DNA of 64,000 nt from Platynereis dumerilii (GCA_026936325.1 JAPTHN010000025.1:5030001-5094000), one strand, 5' to 3'; counted from the first letter of the stretch, positions 32,626-45,164 are shown. Program-made: numbers and translations. The notes: generated from the sequence alone by a model not told the origin.

Positions 32626-34210
32626 AGATTGGATTCGAAGCAATGAAAGGAAGGTGCAAAAGAAGGATAGGAAATTGGGAATGGTTCCTAGGGAACTGGC
32701 AAATAGGAGAGAATTTATATATATTTGAAAGGAAGATATAGGCCCAGGCCTATGGATGGGAAGAAAACAGGGGGGGGGGGGGGTTGTGGTGATGAAATAA
32801 GTAAGGATTGAAAGAAAGTAGGGCAGGGAGATAACAATTTTGAAAAGTGAGGGAGAGGAAAAATAACCTCCCAGGATTTCTGGATACCCATCTGTCACTT
32901 AGAATTCCGGAAAGTGAGCAAAACTGGTGTAACAGGTTTTAGGCCCCTTGATCGTCAGGGTTGGTTGATCATTTGACTTTGTATCCATTGTTGTGTCACG
33001 TGACGTATTGTTGAATGATCATGTGACCTTTTGTGTAGTCACGTGGGGTGATTGTTGTCCAATTGTTCATTTTACTGAAGAGAACTGTTGCGTGTTGGAC
33101 ATTTTATTTTATTTTTATTTCTTTGAGGGGATGGGTTGCCCAGTAAGCTTATGTTGTACTTTGAAGTCCTAATACTTCCTAAAGTTATTACAACTCAAAA
33201 AGTGTGAAAAAATAGATCAAAGTAACACTTTTGCCAACAGTTGTTAAGTTTTTGTTAATATAACATTTCTCAAAATGACCAAAAAATCCCCTATGTCTGC
33301 AAAACGTCTGTCAATTGTCAGTTTTCAATATGTACTCGAAATCCCACTGATCCAGTAGCTAAGCTTGGACAAATGAATTTCATGATCAATTCTAAACATC
33401 TTTTTAACCACAAAATTTGTTACAAAACCAGTCTTAATGCTCCATGGTTTTTGATCTTATCAGTTAAATGGGAGTGGATAAAAGGGTGAATTTTTAAAAT
33501 TAAAAAAAACTAGAATCTATGGGTTGCAAAATGTTTTTTTAAGAGAGGGAAAAAAGTAAAGGAATCTAAAATAAAATTTAATAGCGTAATTAGATCACAG
33601 TGTTTGGTTAAACAAAAGTTTAAAAATACTAATACTAACTTGAAGGTCTACATGTACATTGGACATCATTTTGATGATGACACATGTAAAATAATAATCA
33701 AGAACCAAATGCTAAATGAAACAGCGTTGTTGAAATTTGACTACACTGTAGTACATTGTGCATATTTTGAATCAAGTTTCCTATACAAATAATCAGAAAC
33801 CAGTAAAACTGAATCTCTATAATAGTTGAAAATATTTGAATATCAGAATAGACCTTATAGATGTAGAGCAATATAAGTAAAACATGAAATTTCTAATTTT
33901 CATTGTTTATTGTCATCATGCTATAGTTACAAGAAATTCAAGGATTTGATACTTTATTGAATAATGACCATTAACAATATGATATCTTGCCAGACATGTA
34001 TCTTTTTCCATTGTCTATTTAACACAATTTATCTCATATTTCCCTCTATTATATTTTGCGTAATTTTTACTACGTATATTATCTATATGCTTCAAATAAG
34101 TTCTACTATGCAGAATTCTATACGCCATTAATACAAGCATTTGTCAAAGGCATCTTTATGTCTATCATTTGTTTCATAGTGTGTATTTTGAAAATAAATA
34201 TTTCTGTCAT
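32626..34210. other. Unannotated stretch with a G15 tract and E-box-like motifs
   Basis: A 15-bp G run lies near 32769. CACGTGAC, CATGTGACC and CACGTGG fall within 50 bp near 32996-33043. No gene is supported. Confidence 0.4.
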
Positions 34211-34488
<278 letters not shown>

Positions 34489-37130
34489 AAGTACCTACAC
34501 ATTTACCTACCTACCTACCTTTCTATCCATCTTTAATAATTAAATCCTAATTGATTACCTTAACAACTAATTACCTTAAAATTGACAATTAATTATTCTT
34601 AATTGTTTCCACTGTAAAGCACATACAAATCATTTTATTTTTACCTCCGAGCTTAATTTTACTAATTTTAATTCTTCCAGTTTGTGATTCAGTTTTTCTT
34701 CATTTAATCAATTTCTGGTCGGTCGTGGTTGCCTTTTTATCAGTGGCCCTAATCTGTAGCTACCTGTTATTAAAGTTATTAAGTTATTGTTCAGTTATTA
34801 AGTTATTGTTCAGAAATCAACCTCGGCTATTAAACCCCACAAGAGCACGTGCCCAAAACGTGTGCTACCAACGTTCTATAAACGTGTGGCAAACGCTTGG
34901 AATAAAAGAAATATCAGCAAAAACCAACATTGCGTGAACTATGATTAGGTCAGGAAATGATCAATTGGTAGAGATGATTATCATGATCATTTGGTGGAGG
35001 TTCTACTGTAATTTATTTTAACACGAAATGGACAGGTAACTAAATGGAAATTATAAATATAAACAATGACCTGAGGCATGAATAATTTTTATTTGAATGA
35101 AATAATTCTTTAAAAAATCATAGAATTTGATAAAGGTATAGACCAATTGAGTTCTACTCCAATCTAACAAATTAACATGAACATGTTTTTTTTTTTTTTT
35201 TTTTTTGTGAAAGTCATTAAAAACGAAAAAAACTGCAATAACTAACAGAGAAATATGAAGATCCTTAGTCATGCAGTCCATATAGAATTTCTGTATTTAA
35301 TTTTGGTCACAGTTGAGTGACCAAAGCTATTGTTTTTCACATCAGAGGAGTCATGTGACCAACAATGGTCCATTGTTGAATTATTGAAGTCACATGACCA
35401 CCTATTGTCCGCCTATCCAAACCAATATAGTTCAGTGATCACAGGAATTCTGTGAATAAATCAATTGATCAGACGATAATCAGGTGAAAGCACAGGTATT
35501 ATGTTGAAAGCCATTGATAATCCTACAGAGCAGCAGGTAGATATATGGATGGACAGATATACAGTTGAGGTGAACAATTTGCATATATATATACTCCAGG
35601 ACCATGGTAATATTATGCCATACCTACGCCTCTTATTCATAAATCCTTGGGGTGTCTTTGGTATATGAGGCCTTGAGGTCACATTTTCATTGCCTCGGTT
35701 TCGGTCTCAAAAGCTCAGGTTTCGGTCTCGGTCTCGGTCTCGGCCTGGGATATCGCGGCCTCGACAACATCAACGCTAACTGATATATAAATTGATATAT
35801 CTTATTTGATATTGGCCTCTGGTTAAACATCTTTGCTGTAGGCCTATACTAGCGCACAGTGTAACCCTTTTTAAATATATTCAATGAATAAATAAAATAG
35901 ACATGCACATAAAAATTACAAGGTAAGATTGGCAGGGTGATAAGATTATGCATGGGTCCAAATGAATCTCTAGCTCCAACATACTCATTTCAACTTTTGA
36001 AGTTTGAAGTCGGGCTTAAAACTTGCCTCAGCATTGGCAAAGGGTAACAGGGCCTTACCGGTGTCAAAGTAGTGCAAAATACTACCAAATAGGTTGCTTT
36101 AGCCAATGATAAAGTATTTATTGGTTCCAATTTAGTAGTCATGACATCTGCTGGCTTTTAACAATGAAATATTTTGGTTCCTAACTTTTGTGGCCATGCT
36201 GGGGTAAAATCCATGCCCCAGTGACCATAGCTTCGACCAGATGTTTTAACATGGCAAAAGCCCCACTTCCAGATTTTGAAAAATGAGGCCCCTGTGAAAT
36301 AGGTGGTTAACTTGGCCCATATTTATTTTAGGAATTAGCAAGCTTAAATTTGATAGCACAGAAGTATGCTTTGTGGTATTTTTATTTTATTTTCAGTGAT
36401 AGGACCCACTGTAATTTATCACATTAAAATTGTTTATGAAAATACTAGAAAAAGAATATTGAATTGTAAAATAAGTCAATTTGGAAAGAAATTCTGATTT
36501 AAAAATGGTATTGCTAACATCCTACTTCAACACATATGAGACATTATTGGGCCCAGTGCCCACAATTTCATATGCCAATTTCTCGAGCCAATTAAGCTTA
36601 AATGAGAAGGTCAAAATTGCAAGAAATTTAGAATTAGAATTTATTTAGAGCAGGGCTAAACAGCTGATGGCGGGTGCTCTGAACTAGGGCCAGGCCTATA
36701 CCGAAAATTCAGCTATAGTTGTATAGCATATAATTATCCATGGATAAAAAAAAAGAAAAAAAAAAAGAAAAGACAAAAAAAAACTAAGTTAGTTACAAAA
36801 TCCTTCAGACAAGACCATTGGCTTACCATTTTACCATGATCTATATTTCGGGTATTGTTAAGATTCCATTGTTCTTTTATTGTATTGTCTTTTTTGATGA
36901 CGTAGAACAATACTTTAGCGCGTGCGCAGTGCCCATCATATTTCTAGTGAAACAGACAAAAATGGGAAATGCACAATAGGTCAAAACAATAGGTTTAACA
37001 ATCAAAGTGTGAGGCCACGAGAAAGCATTACTATACAGCCTACCAGCGTGTATCGCCCATTGTCAAAACGTCACAATACTAGGGGGGAGCCTATTGTTTA
37101 GACTTGGCTACACTGCCTATTTTTTTTACA
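34489..37130. other. Unannotated stretch
   Basis: It includes a duplicated GTTATTAAGTTATTGTTCAG near 34770-34810, a T20 tract near 35188, a GGTCTC-rich block near 35700-35760 related to 16.1-16.3 kb, and a poly(A)-rich patch near 36750. No gene is supported. Confidence 0.45.
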
Positions 37131-39740
37131 ACTTCTCGAAATATGGCAATAGATAGAAATACAGTAAAAACTGATTTTAAGACTGAAATCATGAAAACCA
37201 CCAAATGCATTTTAAGAGACTTAAAAATAATAAAGCAGCGGGTATAGATGGCATACCGGCAGAATTCTATAAGTACGCAAGTGAGAAACTTGTAATGCCA
37301 TTTTGCGCTGTATTCAATCACATTTTTGATAACGGGGAATATCCCTCTCAGTGGTCTGAAGGACTCATCAATGCCTTATATAAAAAGGGAAGTCGTTCGG
37401 ATCCTGATAACTACAGAAAAATCACCATTAATGTTGTAATGGCTAAAATTTTTGATTCTATCCTGAATAGTCGGTTGTATTTCAAAAATGATGCTCTGAA
37501 CCTAGATGACCCTTGTCAATTTGGTTTCACTCCTGGAACCAGTTGCACTGACTGTGTTTTCATTCTAGATACAGTTATAAGTTATCAGCAAGCAAAGCGA
37601 AAACCAGTTTATTTGTGTTTTATTGATTTTACAAAAGCATTTGATTATATTAATAGGAATGCACTGTATTTCAAATTAATGCAGCAGAAAATTGGTCAAA
37701 AAATGCTCAAAATTATAATTAGCATGTTTGACAAAGCAAAAGCCAGAGTCCACCACAGTGGGAATACTGGTGATGATATTGACAGCATATGTGGGGTCTT
37801 ACAAGGCGGGATTCTTAGCCCCAAACTATTTAATGAATTCATGTCTGATCTACCCCTGTATCTTGATAAGGCAGATGGAATAACACTGAACAATTTTACT
37901 GTAACACACATTATGTACGCTGATGATATTGTACTTGTATCAGATTCTGCGAAATGTCTACAGAATAGCATTGATTCAGTACAGGAATTTTGCAAAAAAT
38001 GGCATCTTATTGTAAATATAGGGAAAACCAAAGTGATGCAGTTTAATAACAAATCGGTTAATTCTTTCTTCTGCAATGGTAATGAGCTAGAAAATGTAGA
38101 TAACTTTAAATACTTGGGTCATATGCTTACCAATAAGCATAAAATACATAGCAAAATGACTGAATACCTTTCAACACAAGGACATAAAGCAATTTTTGCC
38201 CTTCTAGCTGATTCTAAGCAAGTGTTGGGACAAATGGATCCAACTGTCTCTTTACAAATGTTTGATACTTATGTTTTGCCAATTCTGGAATATAATAGTG
38301 AAATATGGACTAGTGATAAACCAGTATTGGAATTAGAAACTCTGCAACTTGGATTTCTAAAAAATATGCTAGGCGTACGAAAACAAACTCCATCCTTAGC
38401 GATTTATGGTGAAACCGGTAGATTTTCTTTGCATGTAAGACAAAAACTTAGAATGATGAATTACTGGATACGATTGGAAGGTGCACCTGATAGTAGCCTA
38501 TTGAAAAAATGCTTGCTAGCTCAGAAAGATATTTATATGAAAAGAGTGAATGAAAGTAATTGGTTCGGAAGATTAAGCAGAATATTAAGTTCTTGTAATA
38601 TTGAAAATGACATTGTAAACCGTACTGACTTAAGCATGATTGGCGTTTACAGAGCAGTGAAACTGAGGCTGTATGAAATTGAGCAGGAAAAACTTATTAT
38701 CGCCATAAATGATAGTACACAGCAGCCAAAACTTAGGACATACAAATTGTTTAAAATTGATTGTAGACTTGAACCATATCTTAAGCTGAGACAAAGTCGA
38801 AAAATGTTAATCAAAATCGCTAGATTTAGGACTAGTTCACACAGTCTACATATTGAAACTGGAAGGCATCATAAACCAATAATTCCTGCAGCAAATAGAA
38901 TATGTGAAAAATGTACATTAAATGTAGTGGAGGATGAAATTCATTGCCTTATAGTGTGCCCTGCTAATGAGTTGCTTCGTGTCAACCTTTTTTCGACAGC
39001 AACAACCTTAATAAATGATTTTCTGATTTTGAATGATAATGATAAATTTACATCAATAATGAAAAACAAAGAACCCGAAATGTTAAGTTGTCTAGGAAAA
39101 TTTCTCCTTGGAGCTGATGTTTGAAACAAACTATATCCTACATCGACACATGGTTTTGTGGAAGTTTATGAATACATGCATGTACCCACATACATAAGTT
39201 TATGAATACATGCATGTACCCACATACATATATATATATATCTTAAAATTTTGTGAATATCTCATGCCTGTATATATTGACTGCAGCCACTGTTTTCTTA
39301 TTATTTTCTATTTTAACTGCACAAATGTGTGTTTATTGATAGGCCTATATTACTAGAACAGGAATATGATAATTTGATAATATACACATGGTGATACCAC
39401 AGCTATTGTGTCTTTTAAACCAAATGTTTCATTATTTTAATATGTCTCTTTCGCATAAGTGTAGTTGTAAATCTGTGTTTGTAAATATCCATTTTGATAT
39501 GTGTATTTATGTTGATGCGATATTGTTTATTATAGGTTTGGGGTTTATTTTTATATAAAATCAATGTATGTAGATTATAATTACAATTAATGTTCTTAAT
39601 TGCTTTATGTATTCTTGTGTTCGTTAACCCCTGTGGCTGGAACCTGTGAATATAATAATATTATGTGATTTTGTATTTTTTATGACAATTATATCAAATA
39701 TGATATTTGCCGTCAATAAAAAAAAAAAAAAAAAAAAAAA
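37130..39740 (+). mobile_element. 5'-truncated LINE (non-LTR retrotransposon) with poly(A) tail
   Basis: The element comprises a reverse-transcriptase ORF, a 3' UTR of about 600 bp, an AATAAA at 39715 and an A run to 39740. There is no endonuclease domain, so about the first half of ORF2 is missing. Just before the ORF, in another frame, a TEIMKTTKCILRDLK-like stretch would fit the region before the RT, so the true 5' junction may lie near 37.13 kb with a frameshift near 37.21-37.24 kb. I could not see a target duplication. It lies sense to the NR4A gene inside intron 1. Confidence 0.85.
37205..39124 (+). CDS. LINE reverse transcriptase (ORF2, C-terminal two thirds)
   Basis: The 639-codon frame lacks internal stops. 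RT motifs in order: LKNNKAAGIDGIPAEFYK at about residues 6-23, DNYRKITINVVMAKIFDSIL, FGFTPGTSCTDCVFILDTVI, FIDFTKAFD (catalytic Asp), GVLQGGILSPKLFNEFMSDL, YADDIVL (catalytic Asp pair, about residue 240) and KWHLIVNIGKTKVMQF. The C-terminus carries a CEKC...EDEIHCLIVCP zinc-knuckle-like motif, known from several LINE clades of the jockey/CR1/I group. The catalytic residues are present. The protein would copy LINE RNA by target-primed reverse transcription but lacks the endonuclease, so this copy should be immobile. The ATG is only the first in the truncated frame. The clade is not resolved by eye. Confidence 0.92.
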   Translation: MHFKRLKNNKAAGIDGIPAEFYKYASEKLVMPFCAVFNHIFDNGEYPSQWSEGLINALYKKGSRSDPDNYRKITINVVMAKIFDSILNSRLYFKNDALNLDDPCQFGFTPGTSCTDCVFILDTVISYQQAKRKPVYLCFIDFTKAFDYINRNALYFKLMQQKIGQKMLKIIISMFDKAKARVHHSGNTGDDIDSICGVLQGGILSPKLFNEFMSDLPLYLDKADGITLNNFTVTHIMYADDIVLVSDSAKCLQNSIDSVQEFCKKWHLIVNIGKTKVMQFNNKSVNSFFCNGNELENVDNFKYLGHMLTNKHKIHSKMTEYLSTQGHKAIFALLADSKQVLGQMDPTVSLQMFDTYVLPILEYNSEIWTSDKPVLELETLQLGFLKNMLGVRKQTPSLAIYGETGRFSLHVRQKLRMMNYWIRLEGAPDSSLLKKCLLAQKDIYMKRVNESNWFGRLSRILSSCNIENDIVNRTDLSMIGVYRAVKLRLYEIEQEKLIIAINDSTQQPKLRTYKLFKIDCRLEPYLKLRQSRKMLIKIARFRTSSHSLHIETGRHHKPIIPAANRICEKCTLNVVEDEIHCLIVCPANELLRVNLFSTATTLINDFLILNDNDKFTSIMKNKEPEMLSCLGKFLLGADV

Positions 39741-40405
39741 GATATACATGTGTACTTTTTTTCTTGTCAAAAATTGTGTCCAGTGTCACAAGATTTTCCA
39801 AATTTCATAATTGGAATCAAGATTAAATAACTGATGGCTACATGGGGCTTGTAGGAAACATGATAAAAAAATTGCAAAGATTCAAATTAGTGACTTGTCA
39901 ATTCATATTTTGTCTTCTAAAATACACGAATATTTCAAATCTATTTCATCTTCTAAAAGCAATCAAAATTGTTTGATAAATTGACCTTGTATGTATGACC
40001 CATTTTGATATAGACACCCTTTATAATACAACGTCAACAATTTTGCATAGAGAGGTCGTCAAAAGAGTACCTACTGTATATAAGATTGCATGATATCAGA
40101 ATCAGGATAAAAGAACTGTCGACCCCCCCCCCTCCTTCAAAATTCTAAATCTGTTCACATAGCCCATGGGGAATATGCAGATATTCCACAGGATAGAACT
40201 TGCAGCTATCACTCAAATATATATATCATTCAGCCTTTTTTTTCCTTTTTCATTTTTGTGTGTGTGCATTTTTTTTTCCTTTCAGATATCTTCTATTATG
40301 CTCCCTTGTTGTATTCACACTTCAAAATCAATAAAACGCAGATATTTATAAATAGAAGAATATATCTATAGATTATAGGTCCTACATATGATATACAGGC
40401 CGGCA
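39741..40405. other. Unannotated AT-rich stretch
   Basis: Contains a C-run near 40126. Nothing else recognised. Confidence 0.5.
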
Positions 40406-40475
40406 TAATTGGATGTATGATTGGGGCTTAACGTCCTGTATTTATGCACTTGGTAGGCACGTATGACCAAATGAC
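40406..40475 (-). mobile_element. SINE-like repeat copy, 3' end only
   Basis: GATGTATGATTGGGGCTTAA, CGTCCTGTATTTATGCACTTG and GGTAGGC match the family. The copy is then cut off by a GATA array, opposite to the side where the tail array usually sits. Confidence 0.65.
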
Positions 40476-40480
40476 CAGTA

Positions 40481-40541
<61 letters not shown>

Positions 40542-40611
40542 CAGATAGACAGCTAGTCAGATAGATAGATAGATAGATAGATTGACTGATAGATAGATAG
40601 TAGATAGATAG
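40481..40611. repeat. (GATA)n microsatellite, interrupted
   Basis: About 30 units with a CAGCTAGTCAG and an ATTGACTG interruption. Confidence 0.95.
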
Positions 40612-41066
40612 GCAGTAGACGACCAGAGAGGCCAGATTTACAAATTTCCCATACAAATATTCAAAAATAGATCTAATATTCCCTCAAAGAGATTCTCCCA
40701 ACCCCTAATATTATTTTGAATAACATTTTGGCAATTTTAGATCATTTCCCAATGTTTATAATGTCATCGGAATCAACCCCCCATAATTAGGTCAATCCGT
40801 CACTGTTGCGACTGTCTATTCAGAAGAATTAAGAAAATGTTTTTATAATGTCATCATGATGAAACTAGTGTTGACAGACGGACAGACCTCAGTCAATATA
40901 CAGTTCTAGTAGGAGGACAAAAAGTCATACAGATAGACAAAAAATCTCACTTGTCAAGATATTGAAGTCGCAAGATATAAGATATGAATACAATTTCTAT
41001 TGATAGGCCTTAGATTCTAGTGGTTCTAATTGCATGATAAAATTAAAATATAGTTGTTGTGTCTGT
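40612..41066. other. Unannotated stretch
   Basis: Nothing recognised. Confidence 0.5.
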
Positions 41067-41077
41067 ATAGATAGATG

Positions 41078-41135
<58 letters not shown>

Positions 41136-41153
41136 CGGACAGATAGATAGATA
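41067..41153. repeat. (GATA)n microsatellite
   Basis: About 20 units with one ACGGAC variant. Confidence 0.95.
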
Positions 41154-41679
41154 AAGTAAGTTTTAGTTTAGACTTCAATCTCCCTTCAAAATATGATAGT
41201 TGGTAATATTCCGTCACCACTAAGATGTATTAACTAAGTATGCATATCTAGAAAATACTTACATGTAATTCTTATTTTTATGCCTCTGAGCACATACATT
41301 TCAATAGGCGGGCTATTTTATTCTTTTTCGCAAATTCACTTTGAAGGACCATTTTCTCTAATGCAAAACATGCGTGATACCTGTTCTATGCGTGAGTTGT
41401 TACTTCTGAGGTGAGAAAGACTCAAGCTGAACCAGCTCCATTGCCAAAAAATGTTTGGCTTTGTTTGACTTTGATCTTTAGTTAGAGGTGTGTCTTTTGG
41501 AATAAATTATTCTTTCTTTTTAAAAACCAAAATTATGATTTTGGTGATGATAATGAACAATAAATACTGTTGGAAAAATATGGTGTCGCTTTTCAGACGA
41601 ATGAAATCTGTGTTAGGATCTATGCCTAATTGCAGTAAGGCAAATCATGAAATTGAAAATAAATTGAAAAATATTACTG
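41154..41679. other. Unannotated stretch
   Basis: Nothing recognised. Confidence 0.5.
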
Positions 41680-41860
41680 TCAGGGATGGGTGGTAACAGC
41701 TTTAAGTCCTGTATTATTGCACCCTGGTAGCTATGGTACCTGACTGGAAGAGCTGAGAGCTTAAAGGGCTTAAAGTGCCCGCCTGCCCCGCTGAAGGTCT
41801 TTGCCTGCATGGAGTCAAACCCCGGGTGTGGAACCCAAAATTTCCGAAATTTTCAATGAA
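41680..41860 (-). mobile_element. SINE-like copy, variant with a different body
   Basis: The low end (GGTAACAGCTTTAAGTCCTG, TATTATTGCACCCTGGTAGC) resembles the main family's 3' end. The high end GGAGTCAAACCCCGGG resembles a minus-strand tRNA B box. The middle (GGGCTTAAAGTGCCCGCCTG) is not shared with other copies. Confidence 0.5.
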
Positions 41861-42060
41861 CCGTCATGAAGTCCCAGCTGGATGTCGTTCGGATGGGACA
41901 TTAAATTGGCGGCTCCTTGTATCAGTGTCTGTGCTGGGCAAGTAAAGATCCCTCACATGGGGTAAATGTGTAACATGTTGAGGACTTTCGCTCTCTCTCC
42001 CATCTCATCAATCAACCCTCGTGAGTGCCCAGAACTGGGCTTATCAGAGGGCTTCACTTC
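41861..42060 (+). mobile_element. Second dispersed repeat family, + orientation copy
   Basis: The segment GGATGGGACATTAAATTGGC ... TATCAGTGTCTGTGCTGGGC ... GATCCCTCACATGGGGTAAA ... CCCATCTCATCAATCAACCC matches the reverse complement of 49071-49215. GGATGGGAC-TTAAAT followed by such a block is a common form for marine-animal SINE bodies, but I cannot name the family. Confidence 0.65.
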
Positions 42061-42082
42061 CCATATCTATATGTCTATACAG

Positions 42083-42139
42083 AGGGGGGGGGGTTGTGAA
42101 CCCGGGCCCCCTAGACTATCGTATCTGGATCTGCCACTG
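42083..42139. mobile_element. Partial copy of the CAGTGGCGGAT-ended MITE
   Basis: GGGGGG...CCCGGGCCCCCTAGACTATC...TATCTGGATCTGCCACTG corresponds to the right-hand part of the element at 43460-43615, ending in the complement of CAGTGGCAGATCCAG. Confidence 0.6.
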
Positions 42140-42443
42140 TTATGTGCCTTTAATATATTTACAGTCACCAAAACAGAAAAAATTCTTGCCTTTTTTTCTA
42201 AGCCAGGCACTTGTACTGCTATGGTTAACAATTAATGATAAGTCTCTTTTTTATAACCTTGGTTTTTTTTTTACACCATGACATGTCAATTCTGCCCTAG
42301 ATGACTAAATGTCATCCTGCCATAGCAGACTGTCATGTCATACTTGGAAAGGTCAGGACTAAATGATCACTGGACTAAATATCAAAGGATCAGGTAATTT
42401 GGGCGAGACATGGTGTACAATGTGTACTGCATGAGGTAAACAT

Positions 42444-42488
42444 GATAGATAGATAGATAGAGAGATAGAGAGATAGAGAGATAGAGAA

Positions 42489-42537
<49 letters not shown>

Positions 42538-42574
42538 CAGATAGATAGACAGATAGATAGATAGACAGATAGAT
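42444..42574. repeat. (GATA)n microsatellite with GAGA variants
   Basis: About 32 units. GATAGAGA variants cluster at the left end. A SINE-like copy follows at once. Confidence 0.95.
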
Positions 42575-42722
42575 GGACGATTGGGGGCTTTACTTCCAGA
42601 ATAGGTGCTCTGTGGTAGGCTAATAGGGACAGGAGGAGGACAGAGCAATGAGGCGACGGATGAATCAAATTGCTGTCCAACATTGGTCCAGATTGAATCG
42701 AACGCAGGAACAAGCCATTGGA
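42575..42722 (-). mobile_element. SINE-like repeat copy
   Basis: GATGGACGATTGGGGGCTTT, AGGCTAATAGGGACAGGAGG, GGACAGAGCAATGAGGCGAC, GGATGAATCAAATTGC, CCAACATTGGTCCAGATTG, with a degraded tRNA-like head at the right. The (GATA)n tail is directly attached on its 3' side. Confidence 0.75.
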
Positions 42723-42746
42723 GCTCACCCCTCCTTCCGGATGATC

Positions 42747-42748
<2 letters not shown>

Positions 42749-42810
<62 letters not shown>

Positions 42811-42831
42811 CAGACAGATAGATAGATAGAC

Positions 42832-42863
<32 letters not shown>

Positions 42864-42902
42864 TGATTGATTGATTGACTGATTGATTGATTGATTGATA
42901 GA
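42749..42902. repeat. Compound microsatellite: (GATA)n then (GATT)n
   Basis: About 28 GATA units with GACA variants run into GATT/GACT units from about 42861. On the minus strand the order is (CAAT)n then (TATC)n, matching 647-1025 and 34211-34488. Confidence 0.95.
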
Positions 42903-42925
42903 CAGACTTGCAGATTCAACTCAAC

Positions 42926-43074
42926 TGACTGAGTGACTGAGTGACTGATGAACTGGCCATCAGATCAACAAGTCAATCAACACACTCCTCTGTGGTGGGT
43001 CAATTAATTGCTTCAGCACAGGTACACCCATAAGGTACAAGCTAAGCCTATCAGTTGACAATTAATTATCGAGA
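42926..43074 (-). repeat. Dispersed repeat, inverted copy of 2456-2622
   Basis: The reverse complement of this segment carries TTAATTGTCAACTGATAG, CTTGTACCTTATGGGTGTAC, CTGTGCTGAAGCAATT, AGAGGAGTGTGTTGATTGAC and ATGGCCAGTTCATCAG in the same order as the left copy. It abuts CACTCAGT/CAAT-type repeats. Confidence 0.75.
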
Positions 43075-43459
43075 TAGGCTGATCTTGTGCTAAACTTTTT
43101 TAAAGAAAGCCTACTGTTGCTGTTATGAGTAGTTTTAAACAGCTTATGGGACAGATAAAAACACCCCTGGGTCCGATTAAGAAAACGGACGATTTTGTTG
43201 ACAGAAACCAGGGGGTTATAGGACATGGGGGATTTAAAGTGCCCCCCCTTGTTCTTAAAGAAGGGGGGGTCAAAATTGTGATCTTACTTAATCCTGCTAA
43301 TTTAGTTTGCCTGTTGGGGTGGGGGGTTGTGTTTTCTTATAATGCTATTAATGTTATCAGAAAATAATCTCAGCACGATTTTTTTTTTCAAAAATTAACA
43401 CATAGTTGATTATTTTTCAGTGTTATTCAATATTTTCATCCTTGATTAGTTCATGTAGG
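43075..43459. other. Unannotated stretch
   Basis: An 80-codon frame with GGGGG-derived glycines (43125-43367) is not convincing. No other feature. Confidence 0.45.
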
Positions 43460-43615
43460 CAGTGGCGGATACAGGGGGGGCCTAGGGGGCCCGGGCCCCC
43501 CCTAGACCCCTGAGATAAATAATAGTATTTTGAAGAAAATGCGCGACAGCGCGGGCCTGCGAATGCCGAAACACGCCCGGCCCCCCCTAGATGACCCTGT
43601 CTGGATCCGCCACTG
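43460..43615. mobile_element. Short MITE with CAGTGGCGGAT terminal inverted repeats
   Basis: Starts CAGTGGCGGATACAGG and ends CCTGTCTGGATCCGCCACTG. The interior is G/C-run-rich (GGGGGGCCTAGGGGGC, CCCGGCCCCCCC), and AATAATAGTATTTTGAAG occurs in the middle. CAGTGGCGGAT ends recur in hAT-like non-autonomous elements of many animals. The flanks CATGTAGG and GACTAGGA match poorly, so a target duplication is not evident. Confidence 0.75.
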
Positions 43616-43861
43616 GACTAGGAATAATCATTAATTATTACAATAGCTCTCCTGTTGTTAAGTGATTACAAAACAAGAAAATTCTATACCTATTTAAAAA
43701 AATGCAATCTGAAAATCTGATGACTATGGCGTAATTGATTGCTAATTAGTAATAGCAGGTACCTTAATTAAGGGTGGGCAATTCAAGTAAAGAATTATCA
43801 AAACAATGTGCTTGAAAATGTCAAATAAAAATTGATTGTCTGGTTGTCGAAGAGAAATATA

Positions 43862-44690
43862 GGAATGAAACAACAAAAGAAGGAATGAAATAACAAAAGA
43901 AGGAATGAAATAACAAAAGTAAGGGAACAAGAAAGTAAGGATGGAATGAAGGACTTAAGGAATTAAGGAAAGGGAGAAGAATAAGAAAGGAACTGGAGGG
44001 AATGAAGAAGAACAAAAATTGATTAAGAAAACATTGAAGAAGAAGGGGAAGTGAGCAGGGAAGGAAAAATGCAGAAAGGAAGGAAGGAATGAAGCAAGGA
44101 AGGAAGGAAGGAAGAAGGGTGGGAGGGAGGGAAGGAAGGAACTGGAGGGAATGAAGAAGGAAACATGAAAGATGGATGGAAACAAGAAAGGAAGAAAGGA
44201 AGGAAGGAAGGAAGAAGGAAGAAATGAAGGAAGACAGGAGAAAGAAAGGAAAGGAAAGAAAGGAATGAAGGAAGAAAGAAAGGAAGGAAGGAAGGAAAGA
44301 AAGGTAGGAAGGAGGGAAGGAAGAAAGGAAGAAAGGAAAATAGAAGGGAAGGAAGAAAGGAAGGAAGGAAGAGAGAAAGAAAGGAAGTAAGGAAGGAGGA
44401 AAGGAAGAGAAAGAAGGAAGAAACGGATGAAGCAGGGAAATAAGAAAAAGGAAAGTAAGATAGGAAGGACGACAGGATGGAAGGAGGGAGCAAAGGAGGG
44501 AGAAGGAAGGAAGTAGAGAATAAAAGAAGAAAAAGGCAAGAGGAATGAAGCTTGTGGAATTTTGTTTCTAAGCGCGGAAGCAAGGAAGGAAGGAATGAAG
44601 GAAGGAAGGAAGGAAGGAAGGAAGAAAGGAAGAAAGGAAGGAAGGAAGCAAGCAAGGAAGCAAGGAATGGAAGCAAGGAATTAGCATAAC
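43862..44690. repeat. Polypurine tract, about 830 bp, (GGAA)n-like on the + strand
   Basis: GGAAGGAAGGAAA-type motifs run almost without pyrimidines. Open frames of up to 217 codons on the minus strand (Phe/Leu/Ser/Pro repeats) are composition artefacts. Confidence 0.9.
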
Positions 44691-45070
44691 CTCAATTGAA
44701 GCAATGAAAGAGATAATGAATAGGAGCTGAGTCGACAATACCAAAACCATTTAGAGCACTGATACACGTTTTAATGAAAATGGAAATTTGAAGAGCATAA
44801 ATATAAAACATTTTATTCGAAAGCCAGGGACAATTTGATACTAATACCTTGGAATCAACACAAGGCTATTTATCCTGTTACCAATTAGGAAAATTGCAAA
44901 TTATCATATTAGGAAATTCGAAATCATTTGCATCATCAATGACATCATTAATTTAACTGAAACAACAGAAATCTGATATCATTTTTCTTTTATTTTTCAC
45001 ATTTAGAACGCAGTTGTAATTGTATTAGAATTTTATAAGTGTCGGTATGGTTTGCATGGCCTTGCTTTAT

Positions 45071-45071
<1 letters not shown>
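44691..45071. other. Unannotated stretch
   Basis: Nothing recognised. Confidence 0.5.

Positions 45072-45164
<93 letters not shown>

Noticed and set aside
31981-32898. 305-codon minus-strand frame rich in Ser/Pro/Leu
   Set aside because: It spans the polypurine tract; the complementary frames encode Glu/Arg/Gly repeats. Composition explains it.
43955-44676. 194- and 217-codon minus-strand frames of Phe/Leu/Ser/Pro
   Set aside because: Artefact of the GGAA-type polypurine tract.
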